Of a stretch of 64,000 nt of DNA, positions 53,524-62,340 are shown piece by piece. Under the pieces are notes generated by a model. It had not been told where the DNA came from. It did no database searches and was given only the letters and a program-made list of their open reading frames with translations. Numbering within the stretch: the stretch's first letter is position 1; every line of letters begins with the position of its first letter. The position numbers and the translations under genes were made by a program. Origin of the DNA: Wenyingzhuangia aestuarii (GTDB lineage Bacteria > Bacteroidota > Bacteroidia > Flavobacteriales > Flavobacteriaceae); assembly GCF_011927765.1 (NCBI RefSeq), contig NZ_JAATJG010000001.1, forward strand, positions 282,792 through 346,791, written 5' to 3'.

Positions 53524-54849
53524 ATGAATTTGGTAGAGCTACTTAGTCATCCTAATGAAAACGGTATTTTAGAATTTGTTCTAGGAGTACTTTTCATATT
53601 ATCTATTTATCATTTGTTTTTGTTTTTTCAGAACAAAGACAAGGCTTATTTGTATTATTCGTTATATACGTTCTTAACCATTTTTGGTTACATCTGTTTG
53701 GCCAAAAACAATATTACTTCACAAATTATAGCTCCAATTCAAAGTAGTTTAGAAAAATTTGATGTGTATTCTAAGTTTCTTTACAATGCTATGTATTTTG
53801 TGTTTGCGTTTGAATTTGTAGGAATTAGCAGCAAATCTAAAAAATGGACTCAATACATTTTTTATCCCTTAATTTTTATTGTTTTTGTGGGAACTGTAGC
53901 ACAAGTTATTTCTTTAATAACCCAGAATAATAGCTATATTTTTAACACGTTTCATCTGTTTTTTATACCCGCCATTTTTGTGCCTACAATTATTGGGTAT
54001 ATAGCTTTGTTTAAGTTTTCATTTATAGGTAAAAGTTATATTATTTGGGGTTCTTTTATTTTGTTCATAAGTTCTATGACAGGGGTTTTGTTGCATCATG
54101 TTCTAGGGAGCGATGAAACAAATGAAATACGATTTACAGTTTTTTACATAGGTTTAATTTTAGAAAACATTTGTTTTTCACTAGCCATAGGTTACAAGCA
54201 CAAATTGGTTTTAGAACAGAACCAAAAAAGAGAGCAATTGTATTTGCAAAAAATGTTAAACAGCCAAGAAGAAGAAAGAATACGAATAGCCAAAGAACTA
54301 CACGATGGTATTGTGCAAAAAATAGGAACGGTTATTTTGTGCATGAGAAATAATGTAAAAAATTTATCCGAAGAAAAACGAACAACCATTGTTTCTGAAT
54401 TGTCTTACATAAACCAAGATTTAAGAAACGTATCTCATAGAATGATGCCAAAAGCATTGACAGATCTAGGGTTGAAATTTGCATTGATGGATTTGCTAGA
54501 ATCTAGTTTTCAGTATACCGATATTGGTTTTGAGTTTAATGATTTTAACGTAGATCATAGATTCGATTCTAAAATAGAACACAATTTATACAGAATATCT
54601 CAAGAACTTATTCAAAATATCATCAAACACAGCAAAGCCAAAAGAGTTTCTTTTTTGTTGTTAAAAAACAAAACTAATGTGCTGCTAAAGGTAGAAGATG
54701 ATGGAGTAGGTTTTCCTGTTTTAGAATTAAAAAAAGGAGTAGGATTAGACAATATTCAAACAAGAGCAACCTTGTTACAAGGAAAAGTTTCAATAGAGTC
54801 TAATCTTGAAAAAGGAACAATAATAACGGTTAAAATTCCATGGAAATGA
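53524..54849 (+). CDS. Sensor histidine kinase (7TM plus HisKA_3)
   Basis: 441 aa from the ATG at 53524. Seven hydrophobic helices in the first 225 residues, a short coiled coil, the HisKA_3 phosphoacceptor ERIRIAKELHDGIVQKIG, and an HATPase domain with NIIKHSKAKRV (N box), EDDGVGFP (G1) and GVGLDNIQTRA (G2). This is the NarX/DesK-type kinase that pairs with LuxR-type regulators. It overlaps the response regulator gene by 10 bp. Confidence 0.93.
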   Translation: MNLVELLSHPNENGILEFVLGVLFILSIYHLFLFFQNKDKAYLYYSLYTFLTIFGYICLAKNNITSQIIAPIQSSLEKFDVYSKFLYNAMYFVFAFEFVGISSKSKKWTQYIFYPLIFIVFVGTVAQVISLITQNNSYIFNTFHLFFIPAIFVPTIIGYIALFKFSFIGKSYIIWGSFILFISSMTGVLLHHVLGSDETNEIRFTVFYIGLILENICFSLAIGYKHKLVLEQNQKREQLYLQKMLNSQEEERIRIAKELHDGIVQKIGTVILCMRNNVKNLSEEKRTTIVSELSYINQDLRNVSHRMMPKALTDLGLKFALMDLLESSFQYTDIGFEFNDFNVDHRFDSKIEHNLYRISQELIQNIIKHSKAKRVSFLLLKNKTNVLLKVEDDGVGFPVLELKKGVGLDNIQTRATLLQGKVSIESNLEKGTIITVKIPWK

Positions 54850-55487
54850 TAAAAGTTTTAGTAGCCGATGATCATCCGTTAATGGCACAAGGTATTAAAA
54901 ATAGCTTAGCAACAACAGCAGAAATACAGGTAGTAGCCATTGTTAGCAACGGAAAAGAAGCAATTGATTTTTTAGAGCAAAATAAGGTTGATGTTATTTT
55001 GTTAGACATTGAAATGCCCGAAATAAATGGAATCGATTGTGCAAAATATATTTTAAAACACAACATTTCTACTAAAGTTATTATGTTGTCTATGTATCAA
55101 GAAAAATCAATTGTAAAAATGTTGTACGATGTTGGAGTAAATGGTTATTTGTTAAAAACAACCACATCATCTGTATTAATAGATGCAATTATAGAAGTAC
55201 AAAAAGGAGATAAAATTTTTGAACAAAATTTTACAGATTCTACATCTAGTCAATCAAAAATACTGAATACAGCCAATCAAAATCAAAAAATAGTAAAAGA
55301 GTTGTCTAAAAGAGAAATAGAGGTTTTAAAAGAACTTTCTAAAGGGTTTACCAATAAAGAAATAGGAGAAAACCTTTGCATAAGCCCAAGAACTGTAGAT
55401 ACGCACAGAACCAATTTAATGAAAAAAATAAATGTACATAACGTAGCAGGTCTTATAAGGTTTACTTATGAAATGGGCTTGTATTAA
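54840..55487 (+). CDS. LuxR-type response regulator
   Basis: 215 aa. Receiver domain with VADDHP acidic pair, phospho-Asp in VDVILLDIEMPEING, and Lys in GYLLKTTT. C-terminal GerE/LuxR HTH (LSKREIEVLKELSKGFTNKEIGENLCISPRTVDTHR, broken here only by the helix turn). Cognate of the kinase encoded upstream by overlap. A likely target site is the palindrome just after its stop codon. Confidence 0.94.
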   Translation: MEMIKVLVADDHPLMAQGIKNSLATTAEIQVVAIVSNGKEAIDFLEQNKVDVILLDIEMPEINGIDCAKYILKHNISTKVIMLSMYQEKSIVKMLYDVGVNGYLLKTTTSSVLIDAIIEVQKGDKIFEQNFTDSTSSQSKILNTANQNQKIVKELSKREIEVLKELSKGFTNKEIGENLCISPRTVDTHRTNLMKKINVHNVAGLIRFTYEMGLY

Positions 55488-55509
55488 AAATACGGTAAAT
55501 ACCGTATTT
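55488..55509. promoter_or_regulatory. 7-2-7 palindrome, candidate response-regulator site
   Basis: AAATACGGTA-AA-TACCGTATTT is a perfect inverted repeat placed directly after the response regulator stop and 47 bp upstream of the secreted lipoprotein start. TAC...GTA half-sites in a 7-2-7 layout recall those used by NarL-type proteins. No T-run follows, so it is a poor terminator. Confidence 0.5.
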
Positions 55510-55555
55510 ACAAACGTTGTTTTAAGCCATTCCTTTGTTTCTAAAATTAACTATT

Positions 55556-56449
55556 ATGATGAAAAAACCATTTTTTTTTAAACTATTTTTATTCTTAAGT
55601 CTATTTTTAAGTGTGTTAACAAGTTGTTCATCTGATGAATCTGACAACTCCATAGACACCAAAGAATTAACTACTGCACAAACAGAGTTTATGGACCTTT
55701 TAAAATCTAAATATCCTACCCAAGTAGTTCAGTTTAACACAGAAACGGCCATAGAAAATGCTCCTTTTGTAACCAATCAAAAATTAACGTTTACATTTTC
55801 AAGTTCTGGAATGTTGTTTATAGATACCAATCCAGCAAAAAATGATGGAGATGAAATTGAGTTGCTTGTTTTTACTATAAGCGGAAAAGAATATGTTTGG
55901 AAAGATGCTAAAAACGATGTGTCTTATGCGTTGTCTTTAACCACAGAAAATTTTATAAATGAAGTCAATGTTTTTAAAACATCAACCAATACGTTATATG
56001 CTTCTTTAATAACTGTAGTAACAGATATTGTAACAGAAAATCCTGGAGAAAACAAAATAGAATCTTATTACTTTTTTACAGATGATAATATAGAATGTGC
56101 ACCAGTATCACAAAGCAAACCCTTGGTATCTACTGTGCATATTATTTCCAAGCCATGTCAATCAAGCAGTGCTGCTTTAACCTTTTATTTCGATTTAATG
56201 AAATCGATCAATACAGGAACTTACACAGTTTTAGCATCTGAAGGAATTAATGTAACCCCAGGAGCTGGAAAAGTAACCATTGTTTTTTATAGCCACGATT
56301 CTAAAACTTGGTTTGCACAATCGGGAACTGTTACGGTAACCACTAATAGTAACGATGAATCTAAAATAGATGTAACGTTTAAAGACTTGGTAATGAAAGC
56401 AGAAGATGGAACAGAAACTACATTTACAGGTCAGATTATAGGGGTGTAA
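55556..56449 (+). CDS. Putative lipoprotein of unknown function
   Basis: 297 aa from the ATG at 55556 (adjacent ATG at 55559 equally possible). Signal with lipobox LTSC (FLSLFLSVLTSCSSDES). The mature part looks like beta-rich domains (FSSSGMLFIDTNPAKNDGDE; VTTNSNDESKIDVTFKD) similar in flavour to Bacteroidota cell-surface lipoproteins. Not recognised. Probably expressed with the next gene, 33 bp downstream, and perhaps controlled by the two-component pair. Confidence 0.7.
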   Translation: MMKKPFFFKLFLFLSLFLSVLTSCSSDESDNSIDTKELTTAQTEFMDLLKSKYPTQVVQFNTETAIENAPFVTNQKLTFTFSSSGMLFIDTNPAKNDGDEIELLVFTISGKEYVWKDAKNDVSYALSLTTENFINEVNVFKTSTNTLYASLITVVTDIVTENPGENKIESYYFFTDDNIECAPVSQSKPLVSTVHIISKPCQSSSAALTFYFDLMKSINTGTYTVLASEGINVTPGAGKVTIVFYSHDSKTWFAQSGTVTVTTNSNDESKIDVTFKDLVMKAEDGTETTFTGQIIGV

Positions 56450-56482
56450 AAACAACAATAAGCAACAACTAAAACTAAAAAC

Positions 56483-57586
56483 ATGAAAACAAGATTACTA
56501 TTAATTGCTATGTTGACTATTTCATTAGCAAATGCTCAACAAATTTCAGAGGTAAAACTAAAAACCAGAGAGTTTGGATTAAAGAAAGCAAAAAAAGAAA
56601 CTAAAAAAGTATTTATAAAATCGTTTAATATTTACTATGAAGTTTATAAAGAAGCCGTTGATTATAAAAACGGATACAATGGAACCAGAGGTAAAAAAGT
56701 AGGATCTGCTACAGCAAGAGCCGCTGTTGGATTAGATGGTGTTCAAAAAGATGACATTCAGGAAAAAACAGATTTATTATACAAGGAATTTGTAAATGAT
56801 TTTACATCTAAAGGTTATGAAATAATTACTGCTGATGAAGCAAGCAAAATAGAAACTTTTGAGGGGTGGGAAAAAGCAACAGGACCTTTTGTAAGAGAAT
56901 CTGAATTGCCAGGAGTGCTAACTTGTGTTCCTAATGGATATTCATATTTATTTAAAAACAGATCTAAGGTATCAAAAAAGTTAAATCAAATTTTTAAAGG
57001 TCTTAAAACTCCCGTTATTTCTAAAGAGTTAGACAATGCTTTGGTAATAGATGTTAACGTGTATATTATGTTTTCTGAAATTGCATCTAAAGGTTTTAAT
57101 TTAGGAAGTTTAGACAAAGTAGCCAAAGTAAAAATAAATACAAATTTAAGATTGGCTAATAATTACACAGTACAATCACCTAAAGAACCAACCAAATTAG
57201 GAGTGTTTGGGAGTATAGGTATTAAAGGAGCTATGACATCAAAAAATATTACTTCTTCTGTAGATGTTGTTTACGGAAAAGCAAAAATAGCAGCAAGTGC
57301 TATAGGTCAATATAACGGAGGAATTAAAAAGTCTATCGAGATTCAAGGAGTGATGAAAAAAGACAAGATAAGAGCTTACCAAAAACAACAAACCGTAGTG
57401 CCAACTTCTTTTTCTAATAACTATCAGCAAATAGGGGGAATGACTTTAGTAACTGTGGAAAACAGATTTTCTAAAAATGCAACCTGGATAAAAGTAGACA
57501 GTAAAAAATACGCAGAAGGATTGTACAATGCAAGTAGTGCATTTTTAAAGGCAAATACAGAGGAAATTTTAGATAAAGTTAATTAA
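56483..57586 (+). CDS. Secreted protein of unknown function
   Basis: 367 aa. Signal peptide MKTRLLLIAMLTISLANAQQ, then a basic helical section (KLKTREFGLKKAKKETKKVFIKSFNIYYEVYKEAV) and an alpha/beta body with GSATARAAVGLDGVQ. No domain recognised. Lipoprotein neighbour and shared orientation suggest a functional pair at the envelope. Confidence 0.7.
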   Translation: MKTRLLLIAMLTISLANAQQISEVKLKTREFGLKKAKKETKKVFIKSFNIYYEVYKEAVDYKNGYNGTRGKKVGSATARAAVGLDGVQKDDIQEKTDLLYKEFVNDFTSKGYEIITADEASKIETFEGWEKATGPFVRESELPGVLTCVPNGYSYLFKNRSKVSKKLNQIFKGLKTPVISKELDNALVIDVNVYIMFSEIASKGFNLGSLDKVAKVKINTNLRLANNYTVQSPKEPTKLGVFGSIGIKGAMTSKNITSSVDVVYGKAKIAASAIGQYNGGIKKSIEIQGVMKKDKIRAYQKQQTVVPTSFSNNYQQIGGMTLVTVENRFSKNATWIKVDSKKYAEGLYNASSAFLKANTEEILDKVN

Positions 57587-57608
57587 TGTTTTAGGTGAAC
57601 AAGGGAAC

Positions 57609-57643
57609 AAAAAGCCTATGAAGTTTTCTTCATAGGCTTTTTT
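57609..57643. terminator. Bidirectional terminator
   Basis: AAAAAGCCTATGAAG (57609-57623) pairs with CTTCATAGGCTTTTT around TTTT. It lies between the secreted protein gene on plus and the CDGSH gene on minus. Confidence 0.88.
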
Positions 57644-57645
57644 AT

Positions 57646-57855
57646 TTATGAGTTGTGACTTCCATCACAATAGGGTTTGTTACTGCTTTTACCACATCCA
57701 CACAAAGCAACATCACCATCTTCTTCGGGTGTAAATAAAATAGGTTTTCCTCCGCCTTTGGTTGCATGAGCACTATCACAAAATGGCATTACTTGTGAAT
57801 GTCCACAAGTACAATATTTATACGTTTTTCCTTTTTTTAATTCTATTACAGGCAT
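57646..57855 (-). CDS. CDGSH iron-sulfur domain protein, two motifs
   Basis: 69 aa. Two C-x-C-x(n)-C-x3-H cluster motifs: CTCGHSQVMPFCDSAH and CGCGKSSNKPYCDGSH. Each should hold a 2Fe-2S cluster with three Cys and one His, as in CISD3/MiNT-type proteins. Function in bacteria is open: electron transfer or cluster transfer. A paralogue lies immediately upstream. Confidence 0.92.
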   Translation of the reverse strand: MPVIELKKGKTYKYCTCGHSQVMPFCDSAHATKGGGKPILFTPEEDGDVALCGCGKSSNKPYCDGSHNS

Positions 57856-57916
57856 TTATAAGTTGTTTTTGTTAAGTATTAAAACTAACCAGAAATAACT
57901 TTAGAAAGACTATAAA

Positions 57917-58138
57917 TTAATGCGATCCATCACAGTAAGGAGCATCTTTAGTACTACCACAGGTGCATAAAAATGTCTTTTCATTTTTAGGTACTTTAAA
58001 CAGCAAAGGTTTGTGTTGTGTTCCTTTATGGCTACCATCACAATAAGGTTTGGTTATGCTGTGATTACAAGTACAATATGCATAGGTTTTATCTTTAATA
58101 AGATAACAGGCTTTGGGTGTGGGAATAGGTTTGTTCAT
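57917..58138 (-). CDS. CDGSH iron-sulfur domain protein, two motifs (paralogue)
   Basis: 73 aa. Motifs CTCNHSITKPYCDGSH and CTCGSTKDAPYCDGSH, the second ending at the C-terminus itself. Same architecture as its neighbour, with 61 bp between the genes; a tandem duplication that has diverged. Confidence 0.92.
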   Translation of the reverse strand: MNKPIPTPKACYLIKDKTYAYCTCNHSITKPYCDGSHKGTQHKPLLFKVPKNEKTFLCTCGSTKDAPYCDGSH

Positions 58139-58214
58139 ATAGGAATAATATAAAACACAAATTTAGGACTGTTTCTTAAGGATTACTAACTTTAGGGAAC
58201 TAAAATAAAATCAT

Positions 58215-58766
58215 ATGAAACTAAAATTATATCAATTTAGTCTTGTTTTGTTCTTGTTAGGAAGCACTTTGTTTGCTCAAAAAACATTTACATTAACAAG
58301 TAAAACATTGGGAGGGCAAGGAACCATTACAGAAGAATTTAATGGGTTTGGATGTACGGGTAAAAATGAATCGCCACAATTGTCTTGGAGTAATGCTCCA
58401 GAAGGAACTAAAAGTTTTGCAGTTACCATGTACGATCCTGATGCTCCTACGGGAAGTGGATGGTGGCATTGGGTAGTATTTGATATTCCTGCAAATGTAA
58501 ACGAGTTGGTGAGCAATGCTGGAAATATAGCGTTAAAATTAGCTCCCAAAGGTGCTGTGCAAAGTATTACAGATTATGGAAAACCTGGTTATGGTGGTCC
58601 TTGTCCGCCAGAAGGACATGGAGTGCATCAGTATATAATTACAGTCCACGCTTTAAAAACAGATACATTAGGTTTAGATACAAATACAAACCCTGCTACA
58701 GTTGGTTTTTATTTGTGGAACAACACGCTTGCCAAAGCTAGTATAGTGACGTATTATAAAAGATAA
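58215..58766 (+). CDS. YbhB/YbcL PEBP-family protein, secreted
   Basis: 183 aa. Signal peptide MKLKLYQFSLVLFLLGSTLFAQ, then a phosphatidylethanolamine-binding-like fold with the ligand-pocket motif MYDPDAPTGSGWWHWVVFDIP and GPCPPEGHGVHQYIITVHAL. Raf-kinase-inhibitor-like bacterial proteins of unknown ligand; secreted forms are common. Confidence 0.92.
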   Translation: MKLKLYQFSLVLFLLGSTLFAQKTFTLTSKTLGGQGTITEEFNGFGCTGKNESPQLSWSNAPEGTKSFAVTMYDPDAPTGSGWWHWVVFDIPANVNELVSNAGNIALKLAPKGAVQSITDYGKPGYGGPCPPEGHGVHQYIITVHALKTDTLGLDTNTNPATVGFYLWNNTLAKASIVTYYKR

Positions 58767-58783
58767 TTACGAGTTATTCGTAT

Positions 58784-58820
58784 AAAAAATCCCTCTTGAA
58801 TTTTCAAGAGGGATTTTTTT
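58784..58820. terminator. Bidirectional terminator between the PEBP gene and lpdA
   Basis: AAAAAATCCCTCTTGAA pairs with TTCAAGAGGGATTTTTT with flanking A- and T-runs. Confidence 0.9.
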
Positions 58821-58840
58821 AGGTTTGTATTTTAAATTTT

Positions 58841-60244
58841 TTAAGCATGAATAGCTCTGTCTGCAGTAGCAGCCAAACAAGCTTCTTTGATAGCTTCTGT
58901 ATAGGTAGGGTGTGCATGGGACATTCTAGCAACATCTTCTGCCGATGCTCTAAATTCCATAGCAACCACGGCTTCTGCAATCATATCTGCAGCACGCGCA
59001 CCAATCATGTGAACTCCTAAGATTTCATCGGTAGTGGCATCTGCTAAAACTTTTACTTGTCCATCCGTATCCATAGAAGCTCTTGCTCTACCCAAAGCTC
59101 TCATGTTAAAAGAACCCGATTTGTAAGCAATACCCTCTTCTTTTAATTGCTCTTCTGTTTTACCAACAGCGGCAACTTCTGGCCAAGTATACACAACACC
59201 TGGGATTAAGTTGTAGTTAATATGTGGCTTTTCACCAGCAATAATTTCCGCAACCATGGTTCCTTCTTCTTCTGCTTTGTGAGCCAACATAGCACCTTTT
59301 ACTACATCACCAATGGCATAAATGTTCTCGATGTTGGTTTGCAAATGGTCATTAGTTTCTATTTGTCCTCTTTGAGTGGTTTTAATTCCAATATTGTTCA
59401 ATCCTAATCCTTTGGTAAAAGGAACACGACCTACAGAAATTAAAGTATAATCTCCTTCAAAAACAACTTCTTCTCCTTTTTTGTTGTCAGCTGTTACTTT
59501 TACACCATCTCCTGTATTGGTTACCGATGTTACTTTGTGGCTTACAAAGAATTTAAGTCCTTGTTTCTTTAAAGATTTTTGCAATTCTTTAGATAACATA
59601 GCATCCATTCCAGGAACAATTTTAGGCATGTATTCTATCACAGAAACTTCTGCTCCTAAACGTTTGTAAACTTGTCCTAATTCCAGTCCAATGACTCCAC
59701 CACCAATCACGATTAAGTGTTTTGGGACTTCTTTTAATTTTAAAGCTTCGGTAGATGTAATGACTCTTTCTTTATCAATATTAATGAAAGGTAAAGATCC
59801 TGGTTTAGATCCTGTAGCAATAATGGTTTTTGCAGATTCAATTTTTTCCACAGAACCATCATTTTTATGAATGTTGATGTGTGTCGTATCAAAAAACTCT
59901 CCACGACCTTCGTACACATCAATTTTATTTTTATCCATTAAGAAATTGATTCCAGATGAAGTTTGAGAAACAACCTCAGCTTTACGTTCAATCATCTTAG
60001 GAAAATCTAAGGTAATATTGTCAACCCCAATTCCGTGTTTGTCAAAATGAGACAAGGCATCGTGGTAGTGGTGAGACGAATCTAATAATGCTTTAGATGG
60101 AATACATCCTACATTTAAACAAGTACCACCCATAGTGCTGTACTTTTCTATAATAGCAGTTTTTAATCCTAATTGTGCGCAACGTATAGCTGCTACATAT
60201 CCTCCGGGTCCAGAACCGATTACGGTTACATCGTACTTGTTCAT
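58841..60244 (-). CDS. lpdA: Dihydrolipoyl dehydrogenase
   Basis: 467 aa flavoprotein disulfide reductase. FAD motif VIGSGPGGYVAAIRCAQLG, redox-active GGTCLNVGCIPSKALL, NAD motif VIGGGVIGLELGQVYKRLG, and the C-terminal catalytic HAHPTYTEAIKEA. E3 of 2-oxoacid dehydrogenase complexes and of glycine cleavage. It stands alone, so it may serve several complexes. A minus-strand TACTTTTG box at 60270-60277 is its likely promoter. Confidence 0.96.
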   Translation of the reverse strand: MNKYDVTVIGSGPGGYVAAIRCAQLGLKTAIIEKYSTMGGTCLNVGCIPSKALLDSSHHYHDALSHFDKHGIGVDNITLDFPKMIERKAEVVSQTSSGINFLMDKNKIDVYEGRGEFFDTTHINIHKNDGSVEKIESAKTIIATGSKPGSLPFINIDKERVITSTEALKLKEVPKHLIVIGGGVIGLELGQVYKRLGAEVSVIEYMPKIVPGMDAMLSKELQKSLKKQGLKFFVSHKVTSVTNTGDGVKVTADNKKGEEVVFEGDYTLISVGRVPFTKGLGLNNIGIKTTQRGQIETNDHLQTNIENIYAIGDVVKGAMLAHKAEEEGTMVAEIIAGEKPHINYNLIPGVVYTWPEVAAVGKTEEQLKEEGIAYKSGSFNMRALGRARASMDTDGQVKVLADATTDEILGVHMIGARAADMIAEAVVAMEFRASAEDVARMSHAHPTYTEAIKEACLAATADRAIHA

Positions 60245-60353
60245 GAAAGTTTTTTTTTCTTATGAATAACAAAAGTAAATAAAAGAGCGCAAGAGTTTTA
60301 ATCAAACATCATCAAATAACGTTTTTCTGCTTTTTGTTGATTTTTTAGTTATT

Positions 60354-60989
60354 TTAAATAGGAAAGCCTAACATTTTTCCCATACCTACAGTAAATAACC
60401 AGCCTCCGTAAATAAGATGTTCTACACTAACCCAAAACATAGATTTGGTTTTGTGGTAGGTATATGCAAATAAATAACCTCCAATAAAGGTAATTCCTAA
60501 AACTAAAAAGCTTTGAAACATAAGGTGAGCAATAGAAAAAACAAAAGCATTTACCAAAAAGAAAATTGGTGAGTTTTTAAAAAGAAATCTATATCGTTGG
60601 AAATAAAAAATCCGATAGAGGAATTCTTGAGGAATTACAGATAAAAAAGTATAGATAAAAATCATCTCGATCCATAAAATTGGACGGGTTAAAATAGATT
60701 TAAACAATAAGTTTGGATCCATAGATAGCACATACAAAATAGTTGCAATAGCTATTATAAGCCAACGTAAACTTACTTTGTACCAAAACTGACGAGGTTT
60801 AACTTGTTTTCTTTTTTTAAAGAGTTTTTTTCGGTGTTTATAACTTAGATAAATAATATAGATGGCAACAAACGGAGCAAAACTAAGTCTAATGCTTAAA
60901 GGAATACTGTTAATTCCCAATAAAATAGGATAGAGAATAAAGAGTAGAATTAGTTCTATACTTCTTTTTAAACGTTTAGTTAGTTTCAT
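60354..60989 (-). CDS. CPBP-family intramembrane protein (Abi/Rce1-like)
   Basis: 211 aa from the ATG at 60989; an in-frame ATG at 61010 would overlap the upstream gene by 11 bp. Six or more transmembrane helices. The CPBP motifs read VIPQEFLYRIFYF, FVFSIAHLMF and FWVSVEHLIYGG. The first motif normally begins Glu-Glu; here it is Gln-Glu, so one of the paired catalytic Glu residues is absent. Either a variant active site or a non-proteolytic member. Confidence 0.8.
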   Translation of the reverse strand: MKLTKRLKRSIELILLFILYPILLGINSIPLSIRLSFAPFVAIYIIYLSYKHRKKLFKKRKQVKPRQFWYKVSLRWLIIAIATILYVLSMDPNLLFKSILTRPILWIEMIFIYTFLSVIPQEFLYRIFYFQRYRFLFKNSPIFFLVNAFVFSIAHLMFQSFLVLGITFIGGYLFAYTYHKTKSMFWVSVEHLIYGGWLFTVGMGKMLGFPI

Positions 60990-60999
60990 AAACAATGCT

Positions 61000-61434
61000 T
61001 TACTTGGCATTGGATAAGTTTTGACGATACTTTTGTTGAAAATATAGAAAGTAGTTGTAAAGCAAATAATTAACCTCGTAGCCATAATTAATGTTAGAGT
61101 CGTAATTTATTTGCATAGTATACAAATCTGAAGAGTAAGTTAAGGGTTGACTAGCTCGTATATTCCAAGTAGTCACAAATTGAAGGTTTTTATTTTCTAA
61201 ATAAGCTTGATTGTAAAACCCTCTTTGTTTGGCGGTACTGAGTAACCAAAAATTAAAACCAGGGTCTATAATAATAATTTCATAGTTAGATGCTTTATGA
61301 ACAATTTTAATGGTGTCTGTTACACTAATATCTTTGGGAATCTGTTTTTGGCTAGTTGGTTGATAAGAACTGCAATGAAATGCAGTAATTAACAAAATAA
61401 ATACACAAAGAGTTTTTAAAATTTTAGAAAACAT
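61000..61434 (-). CDS. DUF6146-family lipoprotein
   Basis: 144 aa. Signal with lipobox-like AFHC (FILLITAFHCSSY). The conserved stretches DTIKIVHKASNYEIIIIDPGF, RGFYNQAYLENKN, TTWNIRA and INYGYEVNYLLYNYFLYFQQ match my memory of DUF6146, a flavobacterial family of unknown function. It lies next to the CPBP gene in the same direction and is probably cotranscribed with it. Confidence 0.8.
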   Translation of the reverse strand: MFSKILKTLCVFILLITAFHCSSYQPTSQKQIPKDISVTDTIKIVHKASNYEIIIIDPGFNFWLLSTAKQRGFYNQAYLENKNLQFVTTWNIRASQPLTYSSDLYTMQINYDSNINYGYEVNYLLYNYFLYFQQKYRQNLSNAK

Positions 61435-61464
61435 AATCTACGATTTTCTTTAAAATTACAAAAA

Positions 61465-61497
61465 AAGAGCTGTTTATCAATTGGATAAACAGCTCTT
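61465..61497 (-). terminator. Terminator after the T9SS cargo gene
   Basis: AAGAGCTGTTTATC (61465-61478) pairs with GATAAACAGCTCTT (61484-61497) around AATTG. An A-run just left of it gives the T-run on the minus strand. Confidence 0.85.
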
Positions 61498-61524
61498 AAG
61501 GTTGATTTATTGTATAAGTAAAAA

Positions 61525-62340
61525 TTACTCTTTAACAATTTTAAAAATAGCTTTTTTATTGTTTTTAGTAGAGATAGTAACAAAATAGATTCCAGAATTC
61601 AAAGACTCAGTATTTAAAGTAGTTGAGTTACCTTCTAATATTTTTTGTCCTGAAATATTATGAACAACTACATTTGTAATTTTATTTTTACTCTCAATGT
61701 TAAGAGTATTGTTTATAGGGTTGTTGTAGCTAAAACTACCTGGTTCTAAAGTATTGTTATTTAATGTAGTTGGATCTACAAGGGTTAATGATGCTAAGGT
61801 GCTTCCCGCTGTATCAGTTAATCCGTTAAGACGAAAATAATATGTGGTGTTGATAGCATCCTCTGTAGGTTTTATAACAAATTCAAGTTCTGTGTATGTT
61901 GCATATGATAAAGAGTAGCCACGAGTAATATTAGAGCCTGCAGGAGGGGCTTCTTTAACACCAGCAGGCTGGAAAGATTCAGTACCAAATTGTTGGGTTG
62001 TAGCTTCTCCGTCTGTTAGGTTTGGAGAGTCTACATAAATAAAATGACTATCCGTATTATCTAATTCTTTCGTTGTGGAGTTTAAGTCTGTGGAGTATAT
62101 AATTTTTGGATTAAAACCAGCATTACGTTTAGCATTATCATAATTATATATTTGAACTCGAAGCCTTATAATTGAGTTTCCATCATTGGCAATGGTTATA
62201 GGGGCATTCATATTAGCTTTCCAGGTAGCAGTTGTTTCATTTCCATCATCGTTTCTCCAACGGTAAGCTGTTTGTCTAATGTCAGCACTGGCAGTGTAAA
62301 TACCAATAAAAAATAGTAAATAAAGTAATTTTGTTTTCAT
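61525..62340 (-). CDS. Secreted protein with T9SS type A sorting domain
   Basis: 271 aa. Signal peptide MKTKLLYLLFFIGIYTASA, a beta-rich passenger (TAYRWRNDDGNETTATWKANMNAP; RVQIYNYDNAKRNAG), and a C-terminal type IX sorting domain (LNIESKNKITNVVVHNISGQKIL ... LNSGIYFVTISTKNNKKAIFKIVKE, seen as separate beta strands). Exported across the outer membrane by T9SS. Passenger function unknown. It overlaps the upstream lnt gene by 4 bp, an unusual pairing. Confidence 0.88.
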   Translation of the reverse strand: MKTKLLYLLFFIGIYTASADIRQTAYRWRNDDGNETTATWKANMNAPITIANDGNSIIRLRVQIYNYDNAKRNAGFNPKIIYSTDLNSTTKELDNTDSHFIYVDSPNLTDGEATTQQFGTESFQPAGVKEAPPAGSNITRGYSLSYATYTELEFVIKPTEDAINTTYYFRLNGLTDTAGSTLASLTLVDPTTLNNNTLEPGSFSYNNPINNTLNIESKNKITNVVVHNISGQKILEGNSTTLNTESLNSGIYFVTISTKNNKKAIFKIVKE

